Assembly (NCBI GenBank): GCA_903813345.2
Contig: CAIIXF020000011.1
Location: 11,998,842 to 12,062,841 of the forward strand
Direction: 5' to 3'
DNA: 64,000 bases
From: Owenia fusiformis
Taxonomy: Eukaryota; Annelida; Polychaeta; Sabellida; Oweniidae
Shown piece after piece: positions 35,041 to 45,500 of this stretch (positions are counted from its first letter, which is position 1; the number at the start of each line of letters is the position of its first letter). The notes beneath the pieces are model-generated. The model had not been told where the DNA came from. It did not search any database and worked only from the letters and a program-made list of their open reading frames with translations. A program made the translations under genes and the position numbers.

Positions 35041-35754
35041 TACCAATTAGAAGAAGAGGTATCAAATTTTATTGCTTCATTTGGGGTAATTAAGATCAAA
35101 GCTGTAGTAATAGTAAGAGAGTTGTGTTCCGACCCAGTGGCTATTCAGGCTAGTTTTGTGAGCATTTGATGAGTATGAGCATGGCCTTGCATTGAAAATC
35201 AATGATACATTTGACCTACAGTCCATTACTCTTTTTCATTTATTCTTTTTTTTCTTCCATTGCTTTGGGTCAATGACTGTAATTTCAAAAGAAGCTTTGT
35301 AAGTATTCAATTCAGTTCACATAAAACTAACTACACATCAGAGAATGTTTTTAACACTGAATATAAGAGACTTTTATGCACAATGTAAACGTGCAGCTTG
35401 AGAAGGGTATATAAGGTCATAGTCATATTGAGTTTGATGTAGAATGTAGATGGTTATAGGAGCTCTATAAGCACTAAGTAGTAGGAGCAAGCAATATTAG
35501 AACATTGATTTTTAGAGTGAGGAAGAATTCCAACAACTAGCTGTTCTTTACTGATCAAGTTGTGCTGTAAGTGTTCTGTAAGTGTTTTTTTCATATTTCT
35601 ATGTAGATGCATATATGTTTAAATATGGACAGCAGAGCATTCTCTCTTATTCCCAATTTGTAGGCATGATTTCTTTTGTATATTTGCCTATATTTCAGAT
35701 AGTTAAATATTGTGCAGCAAAACCATGGCCTTTTGTCAGTTTGTATAAGGGAGT

Positions 35755-35945
35755 TTCAGCCATTCAAAAATAACATGGCAGAGAAGCATCAAAATATAAG
35801 AGGCGAGGCCACACATATATGATAGCTACAAAACAAACCAAAATATTCAAAAGTTAGGCCTTGTTCAAATGTTTCTATTTTCACATATACTATTTCAATA
35901 TGGTCCTTTGATTGCTTGTTTTTTAGATTCAAAGTACTCGATGGA
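35755..35945. repeat. Host repeat, copy B, without the MITE (empty site)
   Basis: Carries ATAACATGGCAGAGAAGCAT, CAAAATATAAG, then TTTCACATATACTATTTCAA, then TATGGTCCTTTGATTGCTTG and TTTTTTAGATTCAAAGTA. In copy A the 25901-26544 element stands between the equivalents of TTTCAATAT and CTTTGATTGCTT. Confidence 0.6.
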
Positions 35946-36069
35946 ATTATGAATCAGACTTAAGATAATTCATTCACTTTACTTATATTAGTAGATTATA
36001 GGAATTGATTCATGTTGCCTTTGTGTAGGTGGTCATTTTTGTAGTGTGAAAAGGTTTGTTAAAGAGAAA

Positions 36070-36870
36070 ACCTTTCTGTATATACATGTAGATAGAATAC
36101 TTTTCTGTATCTTCGATCTGTTTGTATACAGTCAAAATCTTTTTTGAGAGTCAATAAAACCTCTAAGTATATTGAGATACAAATCCATTTTGGTTGGTAT
36201 TTTGAATTATTTGTGGGTTGACCAACTGTGCCTCCTTAATTAAATGAAAAAGGTAATGTAAAAACAATTGTGTGGAGATTTTCACATTATACAGAATACA
36301 TATTTCAAATGAAAGCCCATGGTTCAAACTACAAGTTTTGTTGGGTTAAGCTTTATATTAACAGAAGCTTTAATTAATTGAAAGATGCTATTGAATTGAT
36401 GCCTTTGTGGCTTGTATAATCATACTGGGGTCTGTTGAATTTAGGCTTTGCTCTTAGAGTATCATTTGCATTTTGTTTATTCGGGCAATGGGATTATACA
36501 CAGCATTAGAGATATCAAGGCGAAGTTAAAGCAACTGAACCAAGATGCAAAATTCATGGTTATTAACAGGAAATTATGCTCCTTTCTGTATATAGATAGA
36601 ATACTTTTCTGTATCTTGTATATCTGTTTCTATACTCTCAAAATCTTTTTTGAAACTCAATAAAATCTAAAAATATGAGATACAAATCCATTTTAGTTTG
36701 TATTTTGGATTATTTGTGGTTTGACCAACTGTGCCTCCTTAATTACATGAAAAAGGTAAAAATGTAAAAACAATTGTGTGGAGATTTTCACATCATACTT
36801 AAAGAAAAACATATTTCAAATAATAAAAGCCCATGGTTCAGACTACAAGTTTTATTTGAAATTAATATGG
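36070..36870 (+). repeat. Tandem segmental duplication (~515-bp offset)
   Basis: 36070-36345 and about 36585-36865 are diverged direct copies. Shared words include GATAGAATACTTTTCTGTAT, GAGATACAAATCCATTTT, TGACCAACTGTGCCTCCTTA and AACAATTGTGTGGAGATTTT. AATAAAAC/AATAAAAT at matching places suggests that duplicated 3' gene ends may be included. Between them lies the left arm of the inverted duplication. Confidence 0.75.
36340..36568 (+). repeat. Left arm of inverted duplication with an exon-like core
   Basis: About 88 percent identical by eye to the reverse complement of 39192-39430. The core encodes GNGIIHSIRDIKAKLKQLNQ and continues DAKFMVINRK. The base before the core reads TTTATTCGG where the other copy has the acceptor TTTATTCAG, so the 3' splice site is lost here. 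No known family was recognised. Confidence 0.65.
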
Positions 36871-37026
36871 CATGTTGAAATGGCATTTCCCCAAATTAAT
36901 TTTTTCATTTTTTCAGAGAGTGACAAACTATCTTAACCTGTCTTTTCAATTTTAATACAATGTTACAATTTAAATACTTTACTTTTTCTATTTTCAGACT
37001 ATTGAGATTGCTAGACAGAGGTCACC

Positions 37027-38415
37027 ATGGTAACTAAACAGATATACATCATAATCACAATGACTTGGTTTTTATATGGTGATGCCACCTATTTGTTTCG
37101 AACTACAGGAGGTGATAAAAGAGGTGATAAAGGAGGAGATAGTGGTTTCTATGGTGGTTACATAGACACAGAACTAAGCCCTTACAAATCTGATAACCTA
37201 TCAGACATTGCCTATAGTGATGTAAATATCAAATTTAATGGATCTTCGGTTTTCAATCAGCTTGGCTTGAACGATGACATACCATCAATAGATCCAATTT
37301 CGAAACAGATGATAATCCAAATCAAACAGCTGGACACGCTGACGGTGATTAAGGCCGAATTGTGTAAGGGAAAATTACATCGGTTGTACTATGATGCTGA
37401 TCTGAAGCCGGTTTTTATAACGAGACGCATTGGTTCAAAAACATTAAGTGGATCATATGATGATAATCCCCGCCTGTTGTCACCTGTTGGTATAACTAGC
37501 GTAACGATGTACGATTCAAAAATATATTTTGTTCTCTTTGGTTCGTATGGTAAACCGAGTGATCAATTACAAGTTACCAAACTTGAACTACGTGTATTTG
37601 AAGGTTGCGAAGATACCTGGTTGGAAAATTTGTACCCTGGAAGTCCATATCCTCCACCCAAGCTCAACCTTGTTACCTGTTCTCGATTGATCAAGACACT
37701 TGGGGAATCGGAAAGTGTAAACCTTGAAAGTGATGATGATTGGTCCCTCAAAACTGTTGGAGGCGCAATGAAAATTTTCAAACAAGGGAACCAATTGGCC
37801 TTTTTGACACTTTTGTTGAACAAAAACTACACAGATAACAAAATGTCGATTGATTTGCATTTTGTAATAGATGGAGGCCCTGCAAAAATTCTCCATTCTG
37901 AATTCATTGATAAAGACCCTACAACAATTGACGGAATTCATGCTCTTGGAGTTGATTACAAAGATGGCCAAATATGCTGGTCCACTTCTGTTAACATCCA
38001 TTGTGGAAGCCTCATCAATAATCAACTCGAAAATCCCCGGAAAATAATTCAACCGGGTCAGATTAAAAATGTTTGCAAATACATCTATGATCCAAGTGAA
38101 GATAAATATGTCACTGGGGTAGCCATCTTGAATTCAACTGCATTATATTTCGGTTGCCGTCACGATCCTGACGTGATTTCTGGTTTTGGACTTGTCTATG
38201 AAGTAGAAGGTGATGCAAATCAATATGTGCAACCTGTAACAGAAACAAATGGAGCTAAAATTTCTGGAGGAATGATATTCCTGCTGGCAGATATACCCGA
38301 ATGTCCCATTATATATACAACTACAACTGAACGTCCAACAAATATTGGTATAAAACCCAAAGGACTAAATATGTTTGTAATGTTGCTCGTTTTAATGTTG
38401 TGTACATTGGTTTGA
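37027..38415 (+). CDS. Unrecognised secreted, probably GPI-anchored protein, 462 aa
   Basis: One long ORF with an ATG in CACCATGG, behind a good acceptor (CTATTTTCAG ending at 36997), so there is probably an upstream non-coding exon. Residues 1-21 (IYIIITMTWFLYGDA) look like a signal peptide. Lys/Gly/Asp repeats (GGDKRGDKGGD) follow, then a ~370-residue domain with scattered cysteines (CKGKL, EGCEDTW, VTCSRL, QICW, IHCGS, NVCKY, FGCRHD, PECP). It then has a Thr-rich stalk (TTTTERPTN) and a final hydrophobic tail (MFVMLLVLMLCTLV) with no charged residues after it, the layout of a GPI signal. Alternating hydrophobic strands (ITSVTMYDSKIYFVLFG, VTGVAILNSTALYFGCR) resemble a beta-propeller, but I cannot assign a family. 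No AATAAA stands close downstream before the minisatellite. It lies between the arms of an inverted duplication. Confidence 0.8.
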   Translation: MVTKQIYIIITMTWFLYGDATYLFRTTGGDKRGDKGGDSGFYGGYIDTELSPYKSDNLSDIAYSDVNIKFNGSSVFNQLGLNDDIPSIDPISKQMIIQIKQLDTLTVIKAELCKGKLHRLYYDADLKPVFITRRIGSKTLSGSYDDNPRLLSPVGITSVTMYDSKIYFVLFGSYGKPSDQLQVTKLELRVFEGCEDTWLENLYPGSPYPPPKLNLVTCSRLIKTLGESESVNLESDDDWSLKTVGGAMKIFKQGNQLAFLTLLLNKNYTDNKMSIDLHFVIDGGPAKILHSEFIDKDPTTIDGIHALGVDYKDGQICWSTSVNIHCGSLINNQLENPRKIIQPGQIKNVCKYIYDPSEDKYVTGVAILNSTALYFGCRHDPDVISGFGLVYEVEGDANQYVQPVTETNGAKISGGMIFLLADIPECPIIYTTTTERPTNIGIKPKGLNMFVMLLVLMLCTLV

Positions 38416-38462
38416 TTGTAAACATAAAGGCAAACTATTAGTGAGCATTCTCTAAACATGAC

Positions 38463-38993
38463 ATGGAATGGGGGATTTGGATATATGGGAGGTACTCTCA
38501 ATATGCGCCAATGGAGGATTTGGATATATGGAAGGTACTCTCAATACACCCCAATGGGGGATTTGGATATATGGAAGGTATCTCAGTCAATACACCCCAA
38601 TGGGGGATTTGGATATATGGGAGGTACTCTCAATACACCCCAATGGGGGATTTGGATATATGGAAGGTATCTCAGTCAATACACCCCAATGGGGGATTTG
38701 GATAAATGGGAGGTACTCTCAATATGCGCCAATGGAGGATTTGGATATATGGAAGGTACTCTCAATACACCCCAATGGGGGATTTGGATATGTGGGAGGT
38801 ACTCTCAATACACCCCAATGGGGGAATTGGATATATAGGAGGTACTCTCAGTACACCCCAATCGGGGAATTGGATTATATGGGAGGTACTCTCAATACAC
38901 CCCAATAGAGGAATTGGATATATGGGAGGTACTCTCAATACACCCCAATGGGGGATTTGGATATATGGGAGGTACTCTCAATACACCCCAAAC
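38463..38993 (+). repeat. ~43-bp minisatellite
   Basis: About 12 copies of CAATACACCCCAATGGGGGA followed by TTTGGATATATGGGAGGTACTCT. Some units have GGAAGGTATCTCAGT, giving a slightly longer form. It starts 48 nt after the stop of the 462-residue gene, so it may lie in that gene's 3' UTR. Trp/Tyr/Gly-rich ORFs through it are products of the repeat. Confidence 0.92.
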
Positions 38994-39191
38994 ATTAACA
39001 TTTCTTGACTTCAGATGACACTGTAAATATTAGGATATGTAAAATATATCACTGTCAAGTTTGGGATTGTATGATTACATGGTCGATGTAACCGGACAGA
39101 ACAGACTAATTTATACAAAATCAGGTCACATGGCATGAATGATCAGGCATTATTATATCAATGTTGCAATTGTATGTCTGGTTAATTTTCC

Positions 39192-39430
39192 TGTTAATAA
39201 CCATGAATCTTGCATCTTGGTTCAGTTGCTTCAACTTTGCCTTGATATCTCTAGTGCTGTGTATAATCACATTGCCTGAATAAAAAAATGCAAATGATAC
39301 TTTAAGAGCAAAGCCAAAATTCAACTGACCCCCAGTATGATTATACAAGGCACGAAGGCAACTATCAATTCAATAGCTTCTTTCAATTAAATAAAGCTTC
39401 TGATAATTTAAACCTTAACCCAACAAAAGT
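39192..39430 (-). repeat. Right arm of inverted duplication, exon-like core intact
   Basis: On the minus strand TTTATTCAG precedes a core encoding GNVIIHSTRDIKAKLKQLNQ, then DARFMVINRK. Compared with the left arm the core shows several silent and conservative differences (I/T, K/R, GCG/GCA, TTA/TTG), as expected of a once-coding exon. No neighbouring exons were found, so the gene, if any, is unidentified. Confidence 0.6.
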
Positions 39431-39499
39431 TGAAGTTCCAACAAGTACCAGCCTTGCTACAAGTTTTATGCCTTAGAATTTTATGATTAGTATATACAC

Positions 39500-39647
39500 A
39501 GGCAAATTATATCGGGCCCCGTACACGTTTGAACGAGCATGTACGAGGCTCGTAATTGAACTATTATTCAAGCACAAAAGGTTGTACAGAGCCCATTGAG
39601 GGAATGTGGCTCATAAAACCTCGTACGGGACCTGATGTAATTTGCCT
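39500..39647. mobile_element. 148-bp hairpin MITE
   Basis: AGGCAAATTATATCGGGCCC followed by CGTACA at the left pairs with TCGTACGGGACCTGATGTAA and TTTGCCT at the right. The interior repeats CGTAC/GTACG words. No ORF. Confidence 0.65.
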
Positions 39648-40744
39648 GCAGGCCCATAGCCCCCCCCCCCCTCCTTGGCCAAAAAAATCTTTCAAAATCA
39701 TGCAGTTTTTTACCATTCTTAGCACTTTTTAAGTGATTTTGGCCATATTTGGACCAAAATTGTCACAAGCGAACCTCCTGGAATTTTCAAAACGTGAACC
39801 CCCTTGGCAAATCCTGGCTACGGGCCTGGCCTGTGTACCAGGCATGTGTACTACATACTACATGTATATAATTTTGATATTAAATATCCATGTACATTAC
39901 AAATTTGTATACTTTTTAAAATAATGACTTTTATTTACAATAAAGAACTTCATGTAACATGCTTACATCTATCAAGCCAAGTGTTGAATTACTGTGTTAA
40001 TTCAAAATATGTTATAAATACATAATAAAGTAACTGAGGCATCAACAAGGCCATTTTGTCAGTAAAAGACCCATTTGCCACTGTTGTATTAATTATTTGA
40101 TCTAGATCAATTTTTATTTATCTTTTCCACCAAAATATTAATTTTTCTCAGTACCCTGGAGAATTGAAATGCAAACATTATGTCAATTTTTAATTACAGC
40201 ATTAAAAAGGTATGATACAATTTTGATTGTATTATTTTACATCTTAGAAGGCTGAATTACAGTACTAGCACCTTATACACAGATACAATTTACAGTGCAG
40301 GTTAAATCTGTGAAATAGAGATGCGGAAGGGGGGGGGGGTCCATTTCATATTCTAATAAGAATAGGGTCCTGTCATGTTCCATTGAAAATGTCAGGATTG
40401 CATTGGTTTTTAATAGATGAATCATTCAACAATTTGAATGAGATTCAGCCGTTTTGCAATTCTATGAAAGTTTTTGTCCTAATGGTTTTAACAAATGTAG
40501 GTAAGTTCATATCATAAACTTGAGAAATAAATTAGAATGGAATTTCTGGTTGCTTTTTGTGTCCGCATCTATCTAATTTCACAGATTAACTATACAATAC
40601 ACTATAAGACAACAAAAATAGAATAGTAAAATAATAGATATTAACCTGACATAGCTAGCACACATATGTGACATGGCATTGTACTAGCTACTGAAATGTG
40701 GTGACTTGATGAAAGGTTATGCAAATGAAGGGCATGTCTAATAT

Positions 40745-40822
40745 ACGAGGGGTGATCAATAATTAATGGTCAATTATAAGTCTTTGTAAAAAAGTGTCCA
40801 TTACTAATTGATCACCCCTCGT
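40745..40822. mobile_element. 78-bp mariner-like hairpin
   Basis: ACGAGGGGTGATCAATAATT pairs with AATTGATCACCCCTCGT. ACGAGGGGTGATC ends resemble mariner terminal repeats. It is a minimal internally deleted copy. Confidence 0.65.
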
Positions 40823-42040
40823 GCATGTCACACCTTAATGATAACTAAACATAATGCCTCTTTAAAAGTCACCTCATTTTCATACTATTTTCCTCCTTTT
40901 CAGGAAGCACAATAAAAAAATAATTTAACTGTCATCCAAATAGATAACTGTGCAATGTTCTCCTTTCCATGCATAAGACCATGATCTACTTGTTGGAAAA
41001 CCCAGATGCCTTATCTACAATGTAAATGCAATATAATGAATGAGGAATGTGTAAGTCTAATTTGAGGTAGAGTGGTTGGAAGGCAGAGTTTACCCAGAAA
41101 AGGAATGGCTGTGGCATGTTTTACAACATACAGTAAAACCTGTCTTAGTGAACACCTCTTGTGAACACCTGTCTCTAATGGACACCCATCCTCCGCACAT
41201 ACTCTACTGACTTCTGTATAAATTACTCTCTCTGTAGTGAACACCTACCAATACTGAACATTTTTTCTTGGCAAAAATGTTCCATATACACAGGCTTTAC
41301 TTTATTTTAAACAAAATACTATAAACAATGTTTTCTGCCATGTTAACTTATGATCACATGATCACAATATATCCCCTGAAGGGTTCTCTAAAAATATTAC
41401 CTAAATAATTTAAACAGAAATGGACTCTGTGAGAGCACAAAATATACATTCCTTATGCTAAATATATATATTTTAGCCTAGCCTATCAAACTTATAAGAA
41501 TGAGGAAGCAAAAAAAACATATACTTAGTTACTTAACAAATTGTTTTTAACACTTTTTAACATAGTTACTTACATATAAATGAACTGATATTTAGATGAA
41601 CCTCTAAACTAAAAATGTGAACTGAATAAGCATCTTGTAAATGATTAAAATGACATCTAACTGTATGGAAAATACGTATAAATAAAGATTTAAAATGCAT
41701 TCGTGCACATATGACTTTAGACCACATATAAATTGCAACTGTTTGAACGGTAATACAGGGACAGGGAGAATATTTTGAAGTGGACAAGATACATGTACAA
41801 AATAAATTATACACAGCTTTTTTCCATGAATTCACATTTAAATAACATATAACACTGAAACATTTATACAGATTTACTATTCTTGGACTGAAAACAAGAG
41901 CAAGAATACATATAATGTGGCTTCTCCAATTTTGTCCTATTTTTGGCATAAACACCATATGGAAAAAGTTTCTTTAGCAGAATTCATTAATTTCAGCTAT
42001 CAAACCCCAAAGGACCTAATTTCAAAATAAGCAAATATTT

Positions 42041-42046
42041 TTTATT
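42041..42046 (-). terminator. Candidate polyadenylation signal for CCDC181
   Basis: AATAAA on the minus strand (TTTCAATAAAAAA), about 460 nt past the stop. Other hexamers lie further on, so this is only the nearest reasonable one. Confidence 0.35.
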
Positions 42047-42503
42047 GAAAATGTGTCTTTTCACAAAAATGGCCTGATTTCCGAAAAATAAGCCCATTTG
42101 TTAAAAAAGTTGCAGTAAAGTTCCCCCTTGTCAATTTCTAGTTTCACTCGAGGTAAAGAACCTGGGGCATATGCTTTTGCATGCCAAAAATTGAAGTAAA
42201 TTATAAGGCAAGAACAATATGAAACCCGGGTACGAAACCTGTTTAACTAAAAGAGAGGAACCTGCCATAAGTACAATGAATAAGCATACTGGGCTAAATA
42301 ACGAATATCTACTTGTTTTTATGATTATCTTGCTCCTGTCTTTGTTTAGTATTGTCCTCTTCCATTCCATGGTACAATTCTTTTGATGCCTATAATATAT
42401 ATCACAGATATCTCAGGCAGACTGCCAATTCCAATTTCTTTGTTTAATTTCATCTGACTTTTAGTCTCAAATAGTTTGAGTTCTAGATTCCAGGTTTTAG
42501 ATT

Positions 42504-45500
42504 TCACCTGTAACCATAGTAATCTGTGTACTGGAAGGCTTGAGCCTGTTGTAACGCTCTAGCGAGGGCCAGAGATTTGCGAGAACGTCGAGCAGATAAT
42601 TTTGCAAGTCTAGATGTAGAGTTTATTCTCTTTTGGCTTTCTCTTGACTCTTTATTCTTCTTTCTCAGCCACCTGAAAAATAATAACAATTTAGTTTTGC
42701 ATGACATCTTGAACTTGATACAAATATATGAATAACTAGGAATGACACACCTTTACTGTTGATGATAGTTTTTTCAACAAATTTTATTCACAAAAATACT
42801 GTGTACATGTATTTTGATAGAGATTTGATTCAAAGATTCTACGAGATGTGAACCAAAAAGGAGTTTAAACTAGGGAATGCGAAGTTTTGTCCCTAAAACT
42901 TGATAATAAGTTAGAATAAAGATATATCTTTCAATCCAACTTAGTTCTATTGTTCTATCATTATCCTTTTAATTGTTACATGGGCTTTCTTGAAAGCCCA
43001 TGATTGTTATTAAGCCCCGGGTTTTGCATATGAACTGGACCACGGAGCTGCCATTTCAACCGTAAAGTGGTTCTTTACGACATTCTTATGACGTCATTGA
43101 TGCCAGATTGATGCCTTGGCATTCCAAAAGTTTTGTGGCGCCATTTTTGAATCAAAAAATGAATGCCGAGTTGTTGCCATTCCAAAGCAAAAGAAATCAT
43201 TTCAATGGAAATAAAAGAATACGTATATACCACCCATAATAAAGAACGATTTCAATAAAATATTAACGCCGGCATTTTCGGAATTGCTTTTTACCTATCT
43301 AGACATGGAATGCGGGTTAGATTTATCCTTTATTTACTCTTGAAACAATCTGGGATTCGAGACTTTTTAACTTTTAAAATGTCTAGCGCTAAATGCGAAC
43401 AGAGAATGCTAATTCTATCAGGCGAATGCAAACTATTTGAATAAAACATAATAAAATTAATTCAACCAACCCATCTTGAATTGCCAAGAATGCAATGGTT
43501 CAATTTGTTAGTCTCATTACAAAAATACGTGTTCGTACTTTAATATTCATTGCATTTATGTTTATCTTTAACACAGGTATTCAAAGAAATTAAAATTTAA
43601 AATTAAATTTTAAAACCGTATTCAATTACTATCATGGATTCTTAGCCTTACGTCACATTTTTACGGGGACCGTACGGTCTATCATTTCTGTGGTAAGTAG
43701 GATTTCTACGGTTGCCTAAGTATTTCTGCAGTCAGATAATTTAGCAGTCACATTTACTAAGATAGCCGTAAGGCGTATCTTGATTATGAGGAAACACTAC
43801 GATTCCCGTACGGCTGATAAATGATGACGCACGATCAGCGTAGGGCGGCCCTACGACGTGCATAGTTTTTCTTGAAGGCATCCACAAGGGGTTCTATGGT
43901 TCGGAAAGGTCAATTGTAACCAGCTATGAAAACCAAGCGCAGCCGCAAGTCGACCGTGAACCCGACGTACGGCCGTCGTGAGACCTACGGTTTGGCTGCT
44001 GCTTGTTGATATCAAGGTGACCAAAGGAAAGAAAAAGTTATAACTCCGACTCTACGCCTTGTAAAAACTGAATATGTCGTGTACGTAGACAGCAAGGTGA
44101 CCTTAAGTCGACTGTAGTTTTCCTATGTTTGCCGCAGAAATTTACTGATTTCAGGGAAATACGATCGACATGTGGTCGCATTGAACAAATGTGACTGAAG
44201 CTTTTAAAGTTCCACTTATTTTCCGATATAGAAAAACAAAAGGTTGTATGCCATTAAATTGAAAATCATTATTCCGAAAATACTGTAGAACTGTACTTAC
44301 CACGGATGTTATATAATTAAATTCGAGCTCGAAATCAGGAATTGTTTTTAAAAATAAATATATAATAAAATAAATATTAAACTATTGGCGTACTATCAAT
44401 ACGGCAATTGCCTTATCGTCGTTGAATTAAAATATCATACTCCAATCGACCCCATCGTCTCCCCGCATCACTGAATGTTATGAGCCTTCTCTTGTCATGA
44501 TCCAAGGTGAAATACCATTGAATTTTGAAAAGCTATTTTGTCATATTGAATGTCGCTACGGTGATATGATGATTGAAATTGTTCGTTTAACAACTGAGAA
44601 AAATTAAACATTACGTATTATTCTTTGAAAATATGACAGTGGCATGTCCTTGTAAAGCTATTGCCAATCTTAATATTTAGGAGATTGACATTTACATACG
44701 TATCATTTAGACGACATCGATTTTTCGTTTTTTTGTTTGCGTTTTTCATCAGCATTTAAATGGCTAAACACTTTAGGGAGTTACTGTTTCATTGGATTAC
44801 TACTTTTTGTTTTATTTCTTTCATTCTCCAATATGCACCTATTCATATTTGAATAGAATACTACAGCTTGAAGAAATCTACCATTTATGATTAGGTAAGA
44901 AAGCAATTGCGGCAGTATGCCTATTTGCCGAGGTAAACCCACGTGAACCTTAAGGTTAATAATGATGTGCCGTAAATTAATGCTCATCAGCGCATTAATG
45001 AAAATTAGCATAGATTTTGATATTTTAAATGGTATGTTGTGTATTTACATAAATATGGTAAATGCAACTATTTGTTGGATGCGTTCAGCCGATGATATAA
45101 CTTACTTATTTTCACCACAAATACGCCAACACATTAGCCACATTAATCTTAGTTAAATAAATCCCCATTGATGCACAGTAATGCATTTATGTGTAAATGC
45201 CATTTTGTATATTTTAATGCATTTACCTCATTTATCGGTTAAATATACAAGAAAGCATTTACAGGATTTGAACAGATTTGTCCTTTTTGACCCAGTGTTA
45301 TCATTATATAAAATAATTCTAGTGGATATTTTTCAAGTGGAATATAATGCGATAACTTCCGAATCGCGCAGCCGATATCTCATAAGTTTAGTGATTTTTC
45401 TACTTAGCCTATAAACTTACTATATCACATTGGAGAAAATAAATACAAACATTTGAAAAAAGACATTGCAACAATTCAATTTCTATGAAGAATATATTGA

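Larger units (their letters stand above)
31982..36997. other. RBBP4 3' UTR and repeat-rich intergenic DNA
   Basis: 31982 to about 32665 is the likely RBBP4 3' UTR, with an internal array of GGAAACAGT/AACAGTC words. Beyond it I see no convincing gene. The stretch holds the motif copy at 32847, a C run at about 33756-33768, a MITE at 34332-34747, repeat copies at 34943 and 35755, and a tandem duplication from 36070. The short ORFs here lack homology that I can recognise. Confidence 0.6.
38994..42503. other. Non-coding stretch between the orphan gene and CCDC181
   Basis: It holds the inverted-duplication arm, two short hairpin elements (39500 and 40745), G/C runs at 39661 and 40330, and a CCTGTCTTAGTGAACACCT-type repeat at about 41130. 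The CCDC181 3' UTR should begin from 42503 downward. No other gene was supported. Confidence 0.5.

Noticed and set aside
38458-39008. Four Trp/Gly/Tyr-rich ORFs up to 146 residues
   Set aside because: They are readings of the 43-bp minisatellite in all three frames.
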